64,000 bases of DNA from Vicingus serpentipes (GCF_007993035.1 NZ_VOOS01000006.1:157078-221077); one strand, 5' to 3'. Shown: positions 16,119-24,691, counted from the first letter of the stretch. The notes: generated by a model from the sequence alone, not told the origin. Program-made: numbers and translations.

Positions 16119-17196
16119 TTAAAATTCCATTAGATAAGCTTTTAAAAAGCCATCTAAATCTCCATTTAAAACTTTATCTGTATCGTTAACTGTATAGTTT
16201 GTTCTATGGTCTTTAACTCTTCTGTCGTCAAGCACATAGCTTCTAATTTGAGAGCCCCATTCAATTTTCTTTTTATCTGCCTCAATTTCAGAACGAGCTT
16301 CAAGTCTTTTTCTTAATTCAATTTCATACAATTGAGATTTAAGTAATTGCATGGCTTTTTCCTTGTTTCCTAATTGCGAACGTGTTTCTGTGTTTTCAAT
16401 CACAATTCCAGAAGGGGCATGATGAAGTCGAACACCAGTTTCTACTTTATTCACATTTTGTCCACCTGCACCACCACTTCTAAAGGTGTCCCATTTAATA
16501 TCTGCCGGGTTGATATTAATATCAATCGTATCATCAACTAAAGGATAAACGTAAACTGAAGAAAAAGAAGTCATTCTTTTTCCTTGAGAATTAAAAGGGC
16601 TTACACGAACTAAACGATGAACGCCATTTTCTCCTTTAAGGTAGCCAAAAGCAAACTCTCCTTCAATTTCAATAGTAGCTGTTTTAATTCCAGCAACATC
16701 ACCATCTTGATAATCTAATAATTTAATTTTATAGCCATTTTTCTCAGCCCACATATTATACATTCTGTATAACATTGAAGACCAGTCACAGCTCTCAGTT
16801 CCTCCAGCTCCAGCAGTAATTTGAAGAACAGCGCTTAAGCTGTCTTCTTCGGCGCTAAGCATATTTTTAAACTCTAAGTCTTCAACTTTTTCTATAGCTT
16901 TAGCATATTGCTGATCCATTTCCTCTTCACTAACATCTCCTTCTTTATAGAAATCGAATAGTACTTCTAAATCGTCAATTATAGCGGCTACAGAAGCAAA
17001 TCCTTCGGTCCAAACTTTTATGTTTCGAACTACTTTAAGTTGTTTTTCTGCTTCTTTAGGATTTTCCCAAAAATCGGGGTCTTGAGTTTTTTGTTCTTCT
17101 TCTTCTAGTTGAATTAATTTATTATCCACGTCAAAGGTACCCCCTCAACGCAGCCAGGCGATCAACTAAATCTTTTATTTGTTCTTGTGTAGTCAT
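16119..17196 (-). CDS. prfB: peptide chain release factor 2, with programmed +1 frameshift
   Basis: The gene starts at ATG 17196-17194, reads 21 codons (MTTQEQIKDLV...GYL) to an in-frame TGA at 17133-17131, then continues in the +1 frame from GAC at 17132-17130. The joined product has 358 residues. Release-factor marks are the GGQ motif in SGGAGGQNVNKVET and the stop-recognition segment near EKNGYKIKLLDYQDGD. RF2 reads TGA and TAA stops; when RF2 is scarce the ribosome shifts frame and makes more, so the gene regulates itself. A naive gene call starting at the GTG at 17129 loses the first 22 residues. It is followed by arsC. Confidence 0.95.
17130..17147 (-). promoter_or_regulatory. prfB: prfB programmed frameshift site
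   Basis: On the minus strand the site reads AGGGGGTACCTTTGAC. It has an internal Shine-Dalgarno-like AGGGGG, the slippery CTT at 17136-17134, the TGA stop at 17133-17131 and the C that favours shifting. This is nearly identical to the E. coli element. Confidence 0.96.
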
Positions 17197-17200
17197 AGTG

Positions 17201-17208
17201 CAAAACTA
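17201..17208 (-). promoter_or_regulatory. candidate -7 box for prfB
   Basis: The minus strand reads TAGTTTTG, a full TAnnTTTG match ending 4 bases before the prfB ATG. If used, the message would have almost no leader, so the real promoter may lie farther upstream. Confidence 0.35.
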
Positions 17209-17243
17209 ATGTTTCAACACTTAATAAGTAATATTTAAATGAA

Positions 17244-17251
17244 TATTTTTG
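17244..17251 (+). promoter_or_regulatory. -7 box for the cobalamin adenosyltransferase gene
   Basis: TATTTTTG matches TAnnTTTG and lies 23 bases before the ATG. No convincing -33 element is visible. Confidence 0.5.
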
Positions 17252-17274
17252 CTGTAAATAGTTAAAACTATAAA

Positions 17275-17823
17275 ATGAAGATTTATACAAAAACAGGAGA
17301 TAAAGGTCAAACATCATTGTTTGGAGGGAAAAGAGTACCTAAACACCATAATAGAATAGAAGCTTATGGTACCGTAGATGAATTAAATTCATACATAGGG
17401 CTTATTCGTGATCAAGAAATTGATAAGCAAACTTTTGATGTTTTAATTGAAATACAAGATAGGTTATTTACATTGGGATCAATTTTAGCTACCGAACCGG
17501 GAAATAATAAAGTAAAAGTGCCTCAATTAAAAGAAAGTGATATTGAATTTTTAGAAAATGAAATCGACAAAATGAATGAGACTTTACCAGAAATGCGTTC
17601 GTTTGTTTTACCTGGTGGACATACAACGGTTTCTTATTGTCATATTTCACGATGCGTTTGCAGAAGAGCTGAGCGATTAGTTATTCTTTTGTCAGAAGAA
17701 GAGGAAGTAAATGAGTTAGTGTTTAAGTATTTAAATCGATTGTCTGATTATTTGTTTGTGTTGTCAAGAAAAATAACACAAGATTTAGGTGCAAATGAGA
17801 TTCCTTGGGTAGCTAGAATGTAA
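17275..17823 (+). CDS. PduO-type cob(I)alamin adenosyltransferase
   Basis: 182 residues. The N-terminal ATP-binding signature MKIYTKTGDKGQTSLFGG, the segment RIEAYGTVDELNSYIGL, the CRRAERLV helix and the C-terminal LNRLSDYLFVLSR are all present. It transfers the adenosyl group from ATP to cobalamin, giving coenzyme B12 for methylmalonyl-CoA mutase or ribonucleotide reductase. No corrinoid-synthesis genes are near, in keeping with B12 salvage. It is divergent from prfB. Confidence 0.93.
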   Translation: MKIYTKTGDKGQTSLFGGKRVPKHHNRIEAYGTVDELNSYIGLIRDQEIDKQTFDVLIEIQDRLFTLGSILATEPGNNKVKVPQLKESDIEFLENEIDKMNETLPEMRSFVLPGGHTTVSYCHISRCVCRRAERLVILLSEEEEVNELVFKYLNRLSDYLFVLSRKITQDLGANEIPWVARM

Positions 17824-17866
17824 TGATAATGAGGGAGAAAGAGTTGTTAACAAGTGTTCATTTTTT

Positions 17867-17899
17867 TTTGTTGTGTATCTAAACAAAAAATATATTTTT
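17867..17899 (+). promoter_or_regulatory. promoter of the DUF2795-like gene
   Basis: TTTGTTG (17867-17873) supplies a -33 element and TATTTTTG (17892-17899) a full -7 box, with 18-21 bases between depending on the TTG chosen. The leader would be about 57 bases. Confidence 0.65.
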
Positions 17900-17962
17900 G
17901 CGTAAATCTAAAAACTCGGATAAAGAGAGTATTAAGGTATTAATTTAATAAAATAATTAACT

Positions 17963-18184
17963 ATGTATTGGACATTAGAATTAGCATCTCACTTAGAAGA
18001 CGCTCCTTGGCCGGCAACAAAAGACGAGCTTATTGATTTTGCAATTAGAACAGGATCACCACTTGAGGTTGTAGAAAATTTACAAGAATTAGAAGATGAG
18101 GGTGAAACGTTTGACACGATTGAAGAAATTTGGCCTGATTATCCAACCAAAGATGATTTCTTTTTTAATGAAGATGAATATTAA
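17963..18184 (+). CDS. small acidic DUF2795-like protein
   Basis: 73 residues, strongly acidic (EDEGETFDTIEEIWPDYP). It resembles the short Bacteroidota proteins with a DUF2795 fold: MYWTLELASHLEDAPWPATK leads into an ELIDFAIRTG helix-turn-helix-like segment. No signal peptide or membrane helix. Strong promoter and terminator suggest an independent, well-expressed transcript. Function unknown; the family is conserved across the phylum. Confidence 0.8.
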   Translation: MYWTLELASHLEDAPWPATKDELIDFAIRTGSPLEVVENLQELEDEGETFDTIEEIWPDYPTKDDFFFNEDEY

Positions 18185-18201
18185 ATAGCATTTTTATAAC
18201 T

Positions 18202-18234
18202 AAAGCCGTTGCTAAAAAGTAACGGCTTTTTTTT
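18202..18234. terminator. terminator between convergent genes
   Basis: AAAGCCGTT (18202-18210) pairs with AACGGCTTT (18221-18229) around a 10-base loop, followed by T8. The stem can be used from both sides, but the T-run is much stronger on the plus side. Confidence 0.85.
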
Positions 18235-18236
18235 GC

Positions 18237-18842
18237 TTAAAAATAAATAGCAATCACTTGACATCCAAATCCAAGAAAGAAGCCAGCAATAAGCTGTAAT
18301 GGGGTGTGGGCGTTTAATATTAATCGAGAACTAGCAATTAGACCTGACACAAAAATTGAAAGTATTACATAAGAAATTAAATCTACTTCTAGTAATATAG
18401 ATGTAGATATTAATGCGCCAAGCAATCCACCAATACCAGTCATATGAGCACTTACTTTCCACTTTAAATTGATAATAAAAGCGCAGATAACAGATGCAAC
18501 GCCACCAATCATAAAATCAAATACTAGCGGAGGTATAGGTGCTTGTTTGAGCATGTATATTGTAAAAAAATAAAAGGCAATCGTAAAACCATAAGGAAGA
18601 ATACGTTCCTTTCTTGTTGGCATTTCTAAACTAGAAATATATCCTCTGTTTAAAAGTAACAAGGTAATTATTACAGGTACAACAAAGGTGCTCATAGCAA
18701 CTAAAGTAAGCGCTGCATCTTTTAATTCTTTTGGTATTGCAAAGTTTATGTAGGAGTTTGAATTGAAAAAAATTAATAAACCTAATGAAGGCATTATTAG
18801 TGGTTGGAAACAATAAGAAATAATTTTAGCTATTCTCTCCAT
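18237..18842 (-). CDS. PAP2-like integral membrane protein with altered active site
   Basis: 201 residues with about six transmembrane helices. The end has SRLILNAHTPLQLIAG, which follows the PAP2 motif SRx5Hx3D except that Gln replaces the Asp. An upstream KVSAHMTGIGG resembles the PSGH motif but lacks the Pro and Gly. The third motif (KX6RP) is not clear. PAP2 proteins dephosphorylate lipid phosphates such as undecaprenyl pyrophosphate. This may be a divergent or inactive member. Its ATG overlaps the rpoN stop by 1 base, so the two are translationally coupled. Confidence 0.7.
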   Translation of the reverse strand: MERIAKIISYCFQPLIMPSLGLLIFFNSNSYINFAIPKELKDAALTLVAMSTFVVPVIITLLLLNRGYISSLEMPTRKERILPYGFTIAFYFFTIYMLKQAPIPPLVFDFMIGGVASVICAFIINLKWKVSAHMTGIGGLLGALISTSILLEVDLISYVILSIFVSGLIASSRLILNAHTPLQLIAGFFLGFGCQVIAIYF

Positions 18843-20305
18843 TACAATTCCTTTCTCATTCTTGCTACAGGAATGTTTAACTGTTCGCGATATTTAGCTA
18901 CGGTTCTTCTTGCAATGTTATAACCTTTATCATTTAAAAGTTTAGATAACTTTTCATCTGTTAGTGGTTTTTTCTTGTCTTCATCTTCAATTGCATCTTG
19001 AAGTATTTTTTTTACTTCTCTGCTTGATACTTCTTCACCACTATCTGTACTTAGTGATTCAGAGAAGAAGGTTTTAAGTAAGAAAGTACCATAAGGTGTT
19101 TGAACATATTTGCTATTAACTACTCTTGAAATGGTTGAGATATCTAAATCAACTTCATCTGCAATGTCTTTTAAAATCATAGGAACAATTAACGTCTCAT
19201 CTCCTTCTAAAAAGTATTCTTTTTGACGTTCAATAATCGCTTCCATAGTTGTTATTAGCGTTATTTGACGTTGTTTAATTGCATCAATAAACCATTTTGC
19301 CGAATCTAATTTTTGTTTCACAAACATTAAAGCATCTTTCTGAGACTTAGAAGGTTTTTCTTTTGCCTCTTTGTATCCTTTCATCATTTCAGAATACTCC
19401 TTACTAACTTTTAATTCGGGAGCATTTCTGCTGTTTAATTGTAATTCAAGTTGATCATCAACAATAGTTAATATAAAATCAGGTATAATGTTTTGAACTA
19501 CCTTTGTTGAATCACTTAAAGAGTTTCCTGGTTTTGGGTTTAATTTTAGTATTTCTGCAATAACATCTTTTAAGTCTTCTTCAGAAATGTTTAATCGATC
19601 AATAATTTTATCGTAATGTTTTTTTGTGAATTCTTCAAAGTAGTTTTCAAGAATTTCTTTAGCATTCATTAATAATAAAGAATGTCCTTTACTCTTATTG
19701 ATTTGAAGTAATAAACATTCTTGTAAAGTTCTTGCTCCAACACCAGGAGGATCAAATTGTTGAATTAATTTAAGGATTAAGTTTAAATGTGCTTCATCAG
19801 TTATTATGTTTTGAGTAAAAGCTAAATCATCTACAATTGAAGTTAAATCTCTTCTTAAATAACCTGACTCATCCAAACTACCAATTAAATGGTGAGCAAT
19901 TTCATAATCGTCATCATCTAAATCAAACATGATGAGTTGTTTTTCTAGCAACTCCTGAAAGCTATCTCCTCCGCTTAATGGAACTTGATGATCTTCATCA
20001 TCTTGGCTATGATTGTTAGCTGTTAATTTGTATGATGGGGTTTCATCACCATTTATATAGTCATCAAAGTTAAAATCTTGTTCAGCTTCACTTTTCTCTT
20101 TGTCATCATAATCTTCATCATTGCTAAAGCTAATATCTTCTTCTTCCTCTTCCTTGCCTTCGTCTAGTGCAGGGTTACTTTCCATTTCTTCTTTTATTCT
20201 TTGTTCTAAAGCAATGGTAGGCAGTTGAAGTAATTTCATCAACTGTATTTGCTGAGGAGAGAGTTTTTGCTGAAGCTTAAAGCTTAAAGATTGTTTTAAT
20301 GCCAT
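18842..20305 (-). CDS. rpoN: RNA polymerase sigma-54 factor
   Basis: 487 residues with the three sigma-54 parts: activator-interaction region (QSLSFKLQQKLSPQQIQLMKLLQLP, given here as its QLMKLLQLP core), a long acidic linker (EEEEDISFSNDEDYDD), core-binding and helix-turn-helix regions, and the C-terminal RpoN box ARRTVAKYREQLNIP. It directs RNA polymerase to -24/-12 promoters and needs AAA+ activators, none of which is in the window. The long acidic linker is rich in Asp and Glu. It is followed by the PAP2-like gene. Confidence 0.96.
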   Translation of the reverse strand: MALKQSLSFKLQQKLSPQQIQLMKLLQLPTIALEQRIKEEMESNPALDEGKEEEEEDISFSNDEDYDDKEKSEAEQDFNFDDYINGDETPSYKLTANNHSQDDEDHQVPLSGGDSFQELLEKQLIMFDLDDDDYEIAHHLIGSLDESGYLRRDLTSIVDDLAFTQNIITDEAHLNLILKLIQQFDPPGVGARTLQECLLLQINKSKGHSLLLMNAKEILENYFEEFTKKHYDKIIDRLNISEEDLKDVIAEILKLNPKPGNSLSDSTKVVQNIIPDFILTIVDDQLELQLNSRNAPELKVSKEYSEMMKGYKEAKEKPSKSQKDALMFVKQKLDSAKWFIDAIKQRQITLITTMEAIIERQKEYFLEGDETLIVPMILKDIADEVDLDISTISRVVNSKYVQTPYGTFLLKTFFSESLSTDSGEEVSSREVKKILQDAIEDEDKKKPLTDEKLSKLLNDKGYNIARRTVAKYREQLNIPVARMRKEL

Positions 20306-20324
20306 GGTATTATTTTATTGTACT

Positions 20325-20332
20325 CAAAGATA
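20325..20332 (-). promoter_or_regulatory. -7 box for rpoN
   Basis: The minus strand reads TATCTTTG, matching TAnnTTTG, 19 bases before the rpoN ATG. No -33 match at the usual distance. Confidence 0.45.
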
Positions 20333-20372
20333 ATAATGAGAACGATATTTTTAAGGAAAAGTTATCAATAAA

Positions 20373-20399
20373 AAAGCCCGAACTTATGATTCGGGCTTT
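20373..20399 (-). terminator. terminator of the bacilliredoxin gene
   Basis: A 10-bp stem (20373-20382 with 20390-20399) has a 7-base loop, and the minus strand ends in a T-run (A-run at 20367-20375 on the plus strand). It separates brx from rpoN. Confidence 0.85.
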
Positions 20400-20417
20400 A
20401 GTAATTTTTATTTAAAC

Positions 20418-20828
20418 TTAACAGTATTCGTTAAAAGCTTCAGCTAAATTCTCAGCTATCATTTCGGCAGGTCTTCCTTCAATATGGTGTCTTTCTATGA
20501 AATGAACTAGCTTACCATTTTTAAATAAAGCCATACTTGGAGATGATGGAGGGTAAGGGAGTGTATATTTTCTAGCTTGAGCAACAGCATCACTATCAAC
20601 ACCTGCAAATACAGTAGCAATTTTACTTGGTTTTTTACTGTTTGTGATTGCAATTTTTGCGGCTGGTCTCGCATTTGCTGCAGCACATCCACATACAGAG
20701 TTAATTATCACAAAAGTAGTTCCTTCACTTGTAATAGCTTCATCAACTTGAGCAGCAGTAGTTAAGTCTTCAAATCCTACCGATGTTAATTCTTCTTTCA
20801 TCGGTGCAACTAATTCTGGTGGGTACAT
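20418..20828 (-). CDS. bacilliredoxin BrxA/BrxB (YphP/YqiW) family protein
   Basis: 136 residues. The N-terminus MYPPELVAPMKEEL, active-site INSVCGCAAANARP (CGC) and HFIERHHIEGRPAEMI are family signatures. Bacilliredoxins remove bacillithiol from mixed disulfides in Firmicutes, and many Bacteroidota also make bacillithiol. Soluble, cytoplasmic, with a thioredoxin fold. It has a single-gene transcript with its own promoter and terminator. Confidence 0.92.
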   Translation of the reverse strand: MYPPELVAPMKEELTSVGFEDLTTAAQVDEAITSEGTTFVIINSVCGCAAANARPAAKIAITNSKKPSKIATVFAGVDSDAVAQARKYTLPYPPSSPSMALFKNGKLVHFIERHHIEGRPAEMIAENLAEAFNEYC

Positions 20829-20869
20829 ATTTTATTTTTTTTTAATTAATAGATTGGTTTTTCAATTTT

Positions 20870-20877
20870 CAAAGTTA
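20870..20877 (-). promoter_or_regulatory. -7 box for the bacilliredoxin gene
   Basis: The minus strand reads TAACTTTG, matching TAnnTTTG, 41 bases before the ATG. No clear -33 box. Confidence 0.45.
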
Positions 20878-20971
20878 CTAAAATAGAATCGTTCTAAATA
20901 AAAAAAGCGCATTTTACCGAAAAATAACTACCAACTACCTAAAACATATTTCAGTATATAAGAGAACCATC

Positions 20972-20979
20972 TAAATTTG
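20972..20979 (+). promoter_or_regulatory. -7 box for the LiaF-like/LytS/LytTR operon
   Basis: TAAATTTG is a full -7 match 25 bases before the first ATG. TTTC at 20949-20952, 19 bases upstream, is a near match to the -33 TTTG. Confidence 0.5.
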
Positions 20980-21004
20980 ATTTGTAAACTAAAAAATATA
21001 GATC

Positions 21005-21709
21005 ATGAACATAGAAGAAAAAGAACACGAATTTAAAAGCAAAAAAAGATCGATTGTAGGAATTATCTTTATAATAGTAGGGGCTGTTTTAATTGCTAAA
21101 AAGCTTGATATTATTCCATCAAGTGTTAGTCATATTATTATTTCTTGGCAAATGTTGTTAATCGCAATTGGTACAGCCAATATCCTTTCAAAACAAAATT
21201 ATCGGTCAGGTTTAATCTTAATTACGATAGGTACTTTTTTTATTCTACCTAAAATATTTGATATACCTTTTGAAGTGAGAAATATGTTTTGGCCAGCCAT
21301 ATTTGTTGTAATAGGAGTTTTAATGTTAACAATTAAAAACAGGCATCATTTTCCTAAAAATTTAGGAGTATCAGACAATTTTATTGACTTATTTACATTT
21401 ATGGGAGGAGGTAAGCGAAAAATTACTTCTGATAATTTTATGGGAGGTAAAGTAACAAGCATTTTTGGAGGTAGCGAATTAGATTTAACAGGTGCTAAAA
21501 TACAAAATCAAGAATGTGTAATTGATGTTTTCACTATGTTTGGAGGCTCTGAAATAGTAGTTCCTAATGATTGGGATGTTAGGGTTGACGTAACTTCAAT
21601 ATTCGGAGGATTTGATGATAAAAGAGGACCGGTTGTGGGAGATGTTAAAAATGTACTAATTATTAAGGGAGTTAATATTTTTGGAGGAGGAGAAGTAAAA
21701 AGTTATTAA
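21005..21709 (+). CDS. LiaF-like membrane protein
   Basis: 234 residues: four hydrophobic helices in the first half (starting SIVGIIFIIVGAVLIAKKL) and a C-terminal beta-repeat region with repeated GG motifs (FMGGGKRKI, IFGGSELDL, MFGGSEIVV, IFGGFDDKR, IFGGGEVKSY). This is the DUF5668/LiaF-type layout. In Firmicutes LiaF restrains the LiaRS envelope-stress system. Here the next two genes encode a LytS kinase and LytTR regulator, so a similar gatekeeper role is likely. It starts the operon. Confidence 0.85.
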   Translation: MNIEEKEHEFKSKKRSIVGIIFIIVGAVLIAKKLDIIPSSVSHIIISWQMLLIAIGTANILSKQNYRSGLILITIGTFFILPKIFDIPFEVRNMFWPAIFVVIGVLMLTIKNRHHFPKNLGVSDNFIDLFTFMGGGKRKITSDNFMGGKVTSIFGGSELDLTGAKIQNQECVIDVFTMFGGSEIVVPNDWDVRVDVTSIFGGFDDKRGPVVGDVKNVLIIKGVNIFGGGEVKSY

Positions 21710-21729
21710 TTTCTTTTACTTTTAAAAAG

Positions 21730-22782
21730 ATGCTAAACCCAATAACAAGCAATAAAAGTTATTTGATAAATTATTCAGCAGTGTGGACCATAATTATTGG
21801 TGCGCACTTTGCTGTTTTGCATTGGTATTATCATATTTCTCTTGGTGTAGCTTTGTTAGATAGCTTTTTGTTTAATGTGTTTTTTGCTTTTTTGGGCATA
21901 AGCTTATGGTATGTAGTTCGTTATAATAAATCGAGTCAAAAGTTTATCACTTTATTTTCAAGTCACCTTGTTTCATCGCTTATAATTATAGGCTTTTGGT
22001 TGGTTAGCGGCTATTTAATTTTAAAGTATAGTGTTGATGATTTGGTTTATTTATCCTTTCTGGAAGGTTCTTTTCCTTGGCGTATCATAAGTGGAATATT
22101 TTATTATCTGGTATTTATTTTAGTTTACTATGTGGTTGTTTTTTATCAAGAAAACCAACAGAAAATTAAGGAAGAAGCTAATCTTAAAACATTAATAAAA
22201 GAAGTAGAGTTAAATGCTTTAAAAAATCAAATTAATCCTCATTTTTTATTTAATAGCTTAAATTCAATTAGTTCATTAACTATTTCTAGCCCAGATAAAG
22301 CTCAAGAAATGATTATTAAGTTATCAGAATATCTTAGATACTCTTTAAGTAATGAAAATGAACAAGTAACAACATTAGCTAGAGAAATAGCTAATATCAA
22401 ATTGTATTTAGAAATTGAAAAAATACGGTTTGGTAATCGTTTAAATTTTGAACTAAATTGTAATAAAGAGTGCTTAAATGCTAAACTTCCAGCTATGATA
22501 TTACAACCTTTATTTGAAAATGCTATAAAACATGGTGTTTATGAAAGTATTGATACTATTAATGTAATACTTGACGGAAGAAAAAAAGATGATGAATTAG
22601 AGTTGGTTTTAACGAATAATTTTGATGCAACAGCCCGACAAGTAAAGGGTGAAGGGATAGGCTTAAAAAACACTCAAGAAAGACTTTTTTTAATTTATAG
22701 GAGAAGAGATTTGTTAGTAACTGAAAAAATACAAGACACTTTTATGGTCACAATAAAAATACCTCAAGATGAAAAAAATTAA
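21730..22782 (+). CDS. LytS/YehU-type sensor histidine kinase
   Basis: 350 residues. Four N-terminal transmembrane helices with no large extracellular domain are followed by a short coiled coil and the His_kinase domain ALKNQINPHFLFNSLNSI, phosphorylated at about H171. The ATPase part has LPAMILQPLFENAIKHGV and GEGIGLKNTQERL. It passes phosphate to the LytTR regulator encoded next, whose start overlaps its stop by 14 bases. It lies 20 bases after the LiaF-like gene. The signal is unknown but probably membrane-borne. Confidence 0.93.
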   Translation: MLNPITSNKSYLINYSAVWTIIIGAHFAVLHWYYHISLGVALLDSFLFNVFFAFLGISLWYVVRYNKSSQKFITLFSSHLVSSLIIIGFWLVSGYLILKYSVDDLVYLSFLEGSFPWRIISGIFYYLVFILVYYVVVFYQENQQKIKEEANLKTLIKEVELNALKNQINPHFLFNSLNSISSLTISSPDKAQEMIIKLSEYLRYSLSNENEQVTTLAREIANIKLYLEIEKIRFGNRLNFELNCNKECLNAKLPAMILQPLFENAIKHGVYESIDTINVILDGRKKDDELELVLTNNFDATARQVKGEGIGLKNTQERLFLIYRRRDLLVTEKIQDTFMVTIKIPQDEKN

Positions 22783-23497
22783 GGCAATTATTATTGAAGA
22801 TGAAACTTTAGCCAGAGACTTGGTTAAAAGTTATTTAAATGGTGAAAATGATATCGAATTGATAGGTGAGTTTGATAATGGATTTTCTGGGTTAAAAGCA
22901 ATAAATGATTTAAAACCAGATTTGGTTTTTTTAGATGTTCAGATGCCGAAACTAACAGGGATTGAATTATTAGAATTATTAGATGAGTTTCCTAAAATTA
23001 TTTTCACAACTGCTTATGATGAATATGCAATAAAAGCATTTGAACTAAATGCTGCCGATTATTTACTGAAGCCATTTTCAAAAGAACGATTTAATCAAGC
23101 ATTAAATAAAGTTCGCGAAAAAGAAAGTGATTTAGGAGAGTTAAAAAAGCATATTTCAGAAACTAAACAATTGGATAAGATTGTTGTAAAATCAAACGAT
23201 AAAATTGATATAATTCAGCTAAACGAGATTTTATATTTTGAAGCTCAAGATGATTATGTAATGATATATACTAAAACAGGTAAATTTCTTAAATACGATA
23301 CTATGAAGTATTTAGAGGAGCATTTAGATGACTCAAAATTTATTAGAATACATCGATCATTTATTATTAATGTAAATGAAATGCAAAAATTAGAAAAGTT
23401 TGGTAAAGATAATTATCAAGTAATTTTATCAGGAAATATTGCATTAAATGTAAGTCGTTCGAGGTATCAAAATTTAAAGCAATATTTAAACTTATAG
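22769..23497 (+). CDS. LytTR-family response regulator
   Basis: 242 residues. The receiver domain (1-118) keeps the acidic pair E10/D11, phospho-acceptor D56 (DLVFLDVQMPKLTG) and Lys in LLKPFSKERF. A LytTR DNA-binding domain fills the C-terminus (ILYFEAQDDYVMIYT, FIRIHRSFIINV, LNVSRSRYQNLK). It is the partner of the overlapping kinase. Targets are unknown; Bacteroidota LytTR operons often autoregulate. Confidence 0.95.
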   Translation: MKKIKAIIIEDETLARDLVKSYLNGENDIELIGEFDNGFSGLKAINDLKPDLVFLDVQMPKLTGIELLELLDEFPKIIFTTAYDEYAIKAFELNAADYLLKPFSKERFNQALNKVREKESDLGELKKHISETKQLDKIVVKSNDKIDIIQLNEILYFEAQDDYVMIYTKTGKFLKYDTMKYLEEHLDDSKFIRIHRSFIINVNEMQKLEKFGKDNYQVILSGNIALNVSRSRYQNLKQYLNL

Positions 23498-23498
23498 T

Positions 23499-23945
23499 TT
23501 AACCTCTTTTTCGCTCGAAAAATTGAGTTAAAATCTCACCGCAAATTACACTTTGAACTCCACTTATAATTTCTGTTTTTGGATGTAAGATGTTTTTTGA
23601 AAGTTTGCTAAAACCTCTTTTTTCGTCACTAGCACCATAAACTACTTTTTTTAATTGAGTCCAGTAGGCTGCCCCTCCACACATTACACATGGTTCAAGA
23701 GTTACGTAAAGTGTACATTCGTTTAAATATTTACCCCCTAAATAATCTGTAGCAGAAGTAAATGCCAGCATTTCGGCATGAGCTGTAACATCGTTTAATC
23801 TCTCAGTCATGTTGTGGGCACGAGCAATTATTTTGTTATCGCAAACGATTATTGCTCCAACAGGAACTTCGTCTTCATCAAATGCTTTTTGAGCTTCTTT
23901 AAAAGCTTCTTTCATAAAGTGTTCGTCCGAAAAAATAGAAAGCAT
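23499..23945 (-). CDS. tadA: tRNA adenosine deaminase
   Basis: 148 residues with the zinc deaminase motifs HAEMLAF (proton-shuttling Glu) and PCVMCGGA. It deaminates A34 to inosine in tRNA-Arg(ACG), letting one tRNA read CGU, CGC and CGA. The length and motifs fit TadA rather than guanine deaminase, although the families are close. Its ATG overlaps the pssA stop by 1 base. The convergent regulator gene ends only 1 base away, with no terminator. Confidence 0.88.
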   Translation of the reverse strand: MLSIFSDEHFMKEAFKEAQKAFDEDEVPVGAIIVCDNKIIARAHNMTERLNDVTAHAEMLAFTSATDYLGGKYLNECTLYVTLEPCVMCGGAAYWTQLKKVVYGASDEKRGFSKLSKNILHPKTEIISGVQSVICGEILTQFFERKRG

Positions 23946-24691
23946 TACGCAGTAGCTTTTGAGGTAAGATGTTTAAATACAGAAAACAAAATATAAATAA
24001 TAACAATTGCAGGCATTGCAAAAATGTTTGTAGTTATTAAAAGAAGAAACCATATAAGAATAAAGCTAAAAGGAAGTTTGTTGTCTTTCCATTTCATGTT
24101 TTTAAACTTTAGAGAAAACATAGGTATTTCGGCAACTAGTAAAAAAGAAAAAACAACACCAAAACAAAGCATAATTATAGGGTTCCCAATAATTGGTATT
24201 AAAAAACTATTCACGTCAATAACTTTTGGTAAATCAGGGTAAAAATAAAGGATAACAACAAATAAGAAAAAAGAAGCATTTGCTGGAGTTGGGAGTCCTA
24301 TAAAAGAGCTAGTTTGACGAGTGTCTATGTTGAATTTAGCAAGTCGAAATGAAGAAAAAACAGGTATAATAAAAGCAATGTAAAATAACCAAGGGTTGTC
24401 AGTTAAAATTTGAACTTCATTAATGGTATTTAAGTGTTTAGCAAATTGATAAAGTAAAACACCCGGAGCAACACCAAAAGAAATCATATCAGATAAAGAA
24501 TCCAGTTGTTCCCCTAATGCATTAGAAACTTTTAAAGCTCTTGCTGCAAAACCATCAGCAAAATCAAAAAAATTTGCAAAGATTAAAAAATATGCAGCAA
24601 TATATAATTCACCTTCAAAAGCAGAGGTTATTGCTAAGCAGCCACAAAGTAAATTTAACGTTGTAATTGCATTTGGAATGTGTTTTTTCAT
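23945..24691 (-). CDS. pssA: CDP-diacylglycerol-serine O-phosphatidyltransferase
   Basis: 248 residues from MKKHIPNAITTLNLL (ATG ending at 24691); an upstream Met at 24784 would add a non-conserved 31-residue tail. The CDP-alcohol phosphotransferase motif is complete: DGFAARALKVSNALG then EQLDSLSD. About six to seven membrane helices. It makes phosphatidylserine, precursor of phosphatidylethanolamine. Coupled to tadA by a stop/start overlap. Confidence 0.92.
   Translation of the reverse strand: MKKHIPNAITTLNLLCGCLAITSAFEGELYIAAYFLIFANFFDFADGFAARALKVSNALGEQLDSLSDMISFGVAPGVLLYQFAKHLNTINEVQILTDNPWLFYIAFIIPVFSSFRLAKFNIDTRQTSSFIGLPTPANASFFLFVVILYFYPDLPKVIDVNSFLIPIIGNPIIMLCFGVVFSFLLVAEIPMFSLKFKNMKWKDNKLPFSFILIWFLLLITTNIFAMPAIVIIYILFSVFKHLTSKATA

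Noticed and set aside
16119..17129. prfB as a shortened gene starting at GTG 17129
   Set aside because: The upstream 21 codons and the AGGGGG...CTTTGAC site show a programmed frameshift, not a truncated gene or sequencing error.
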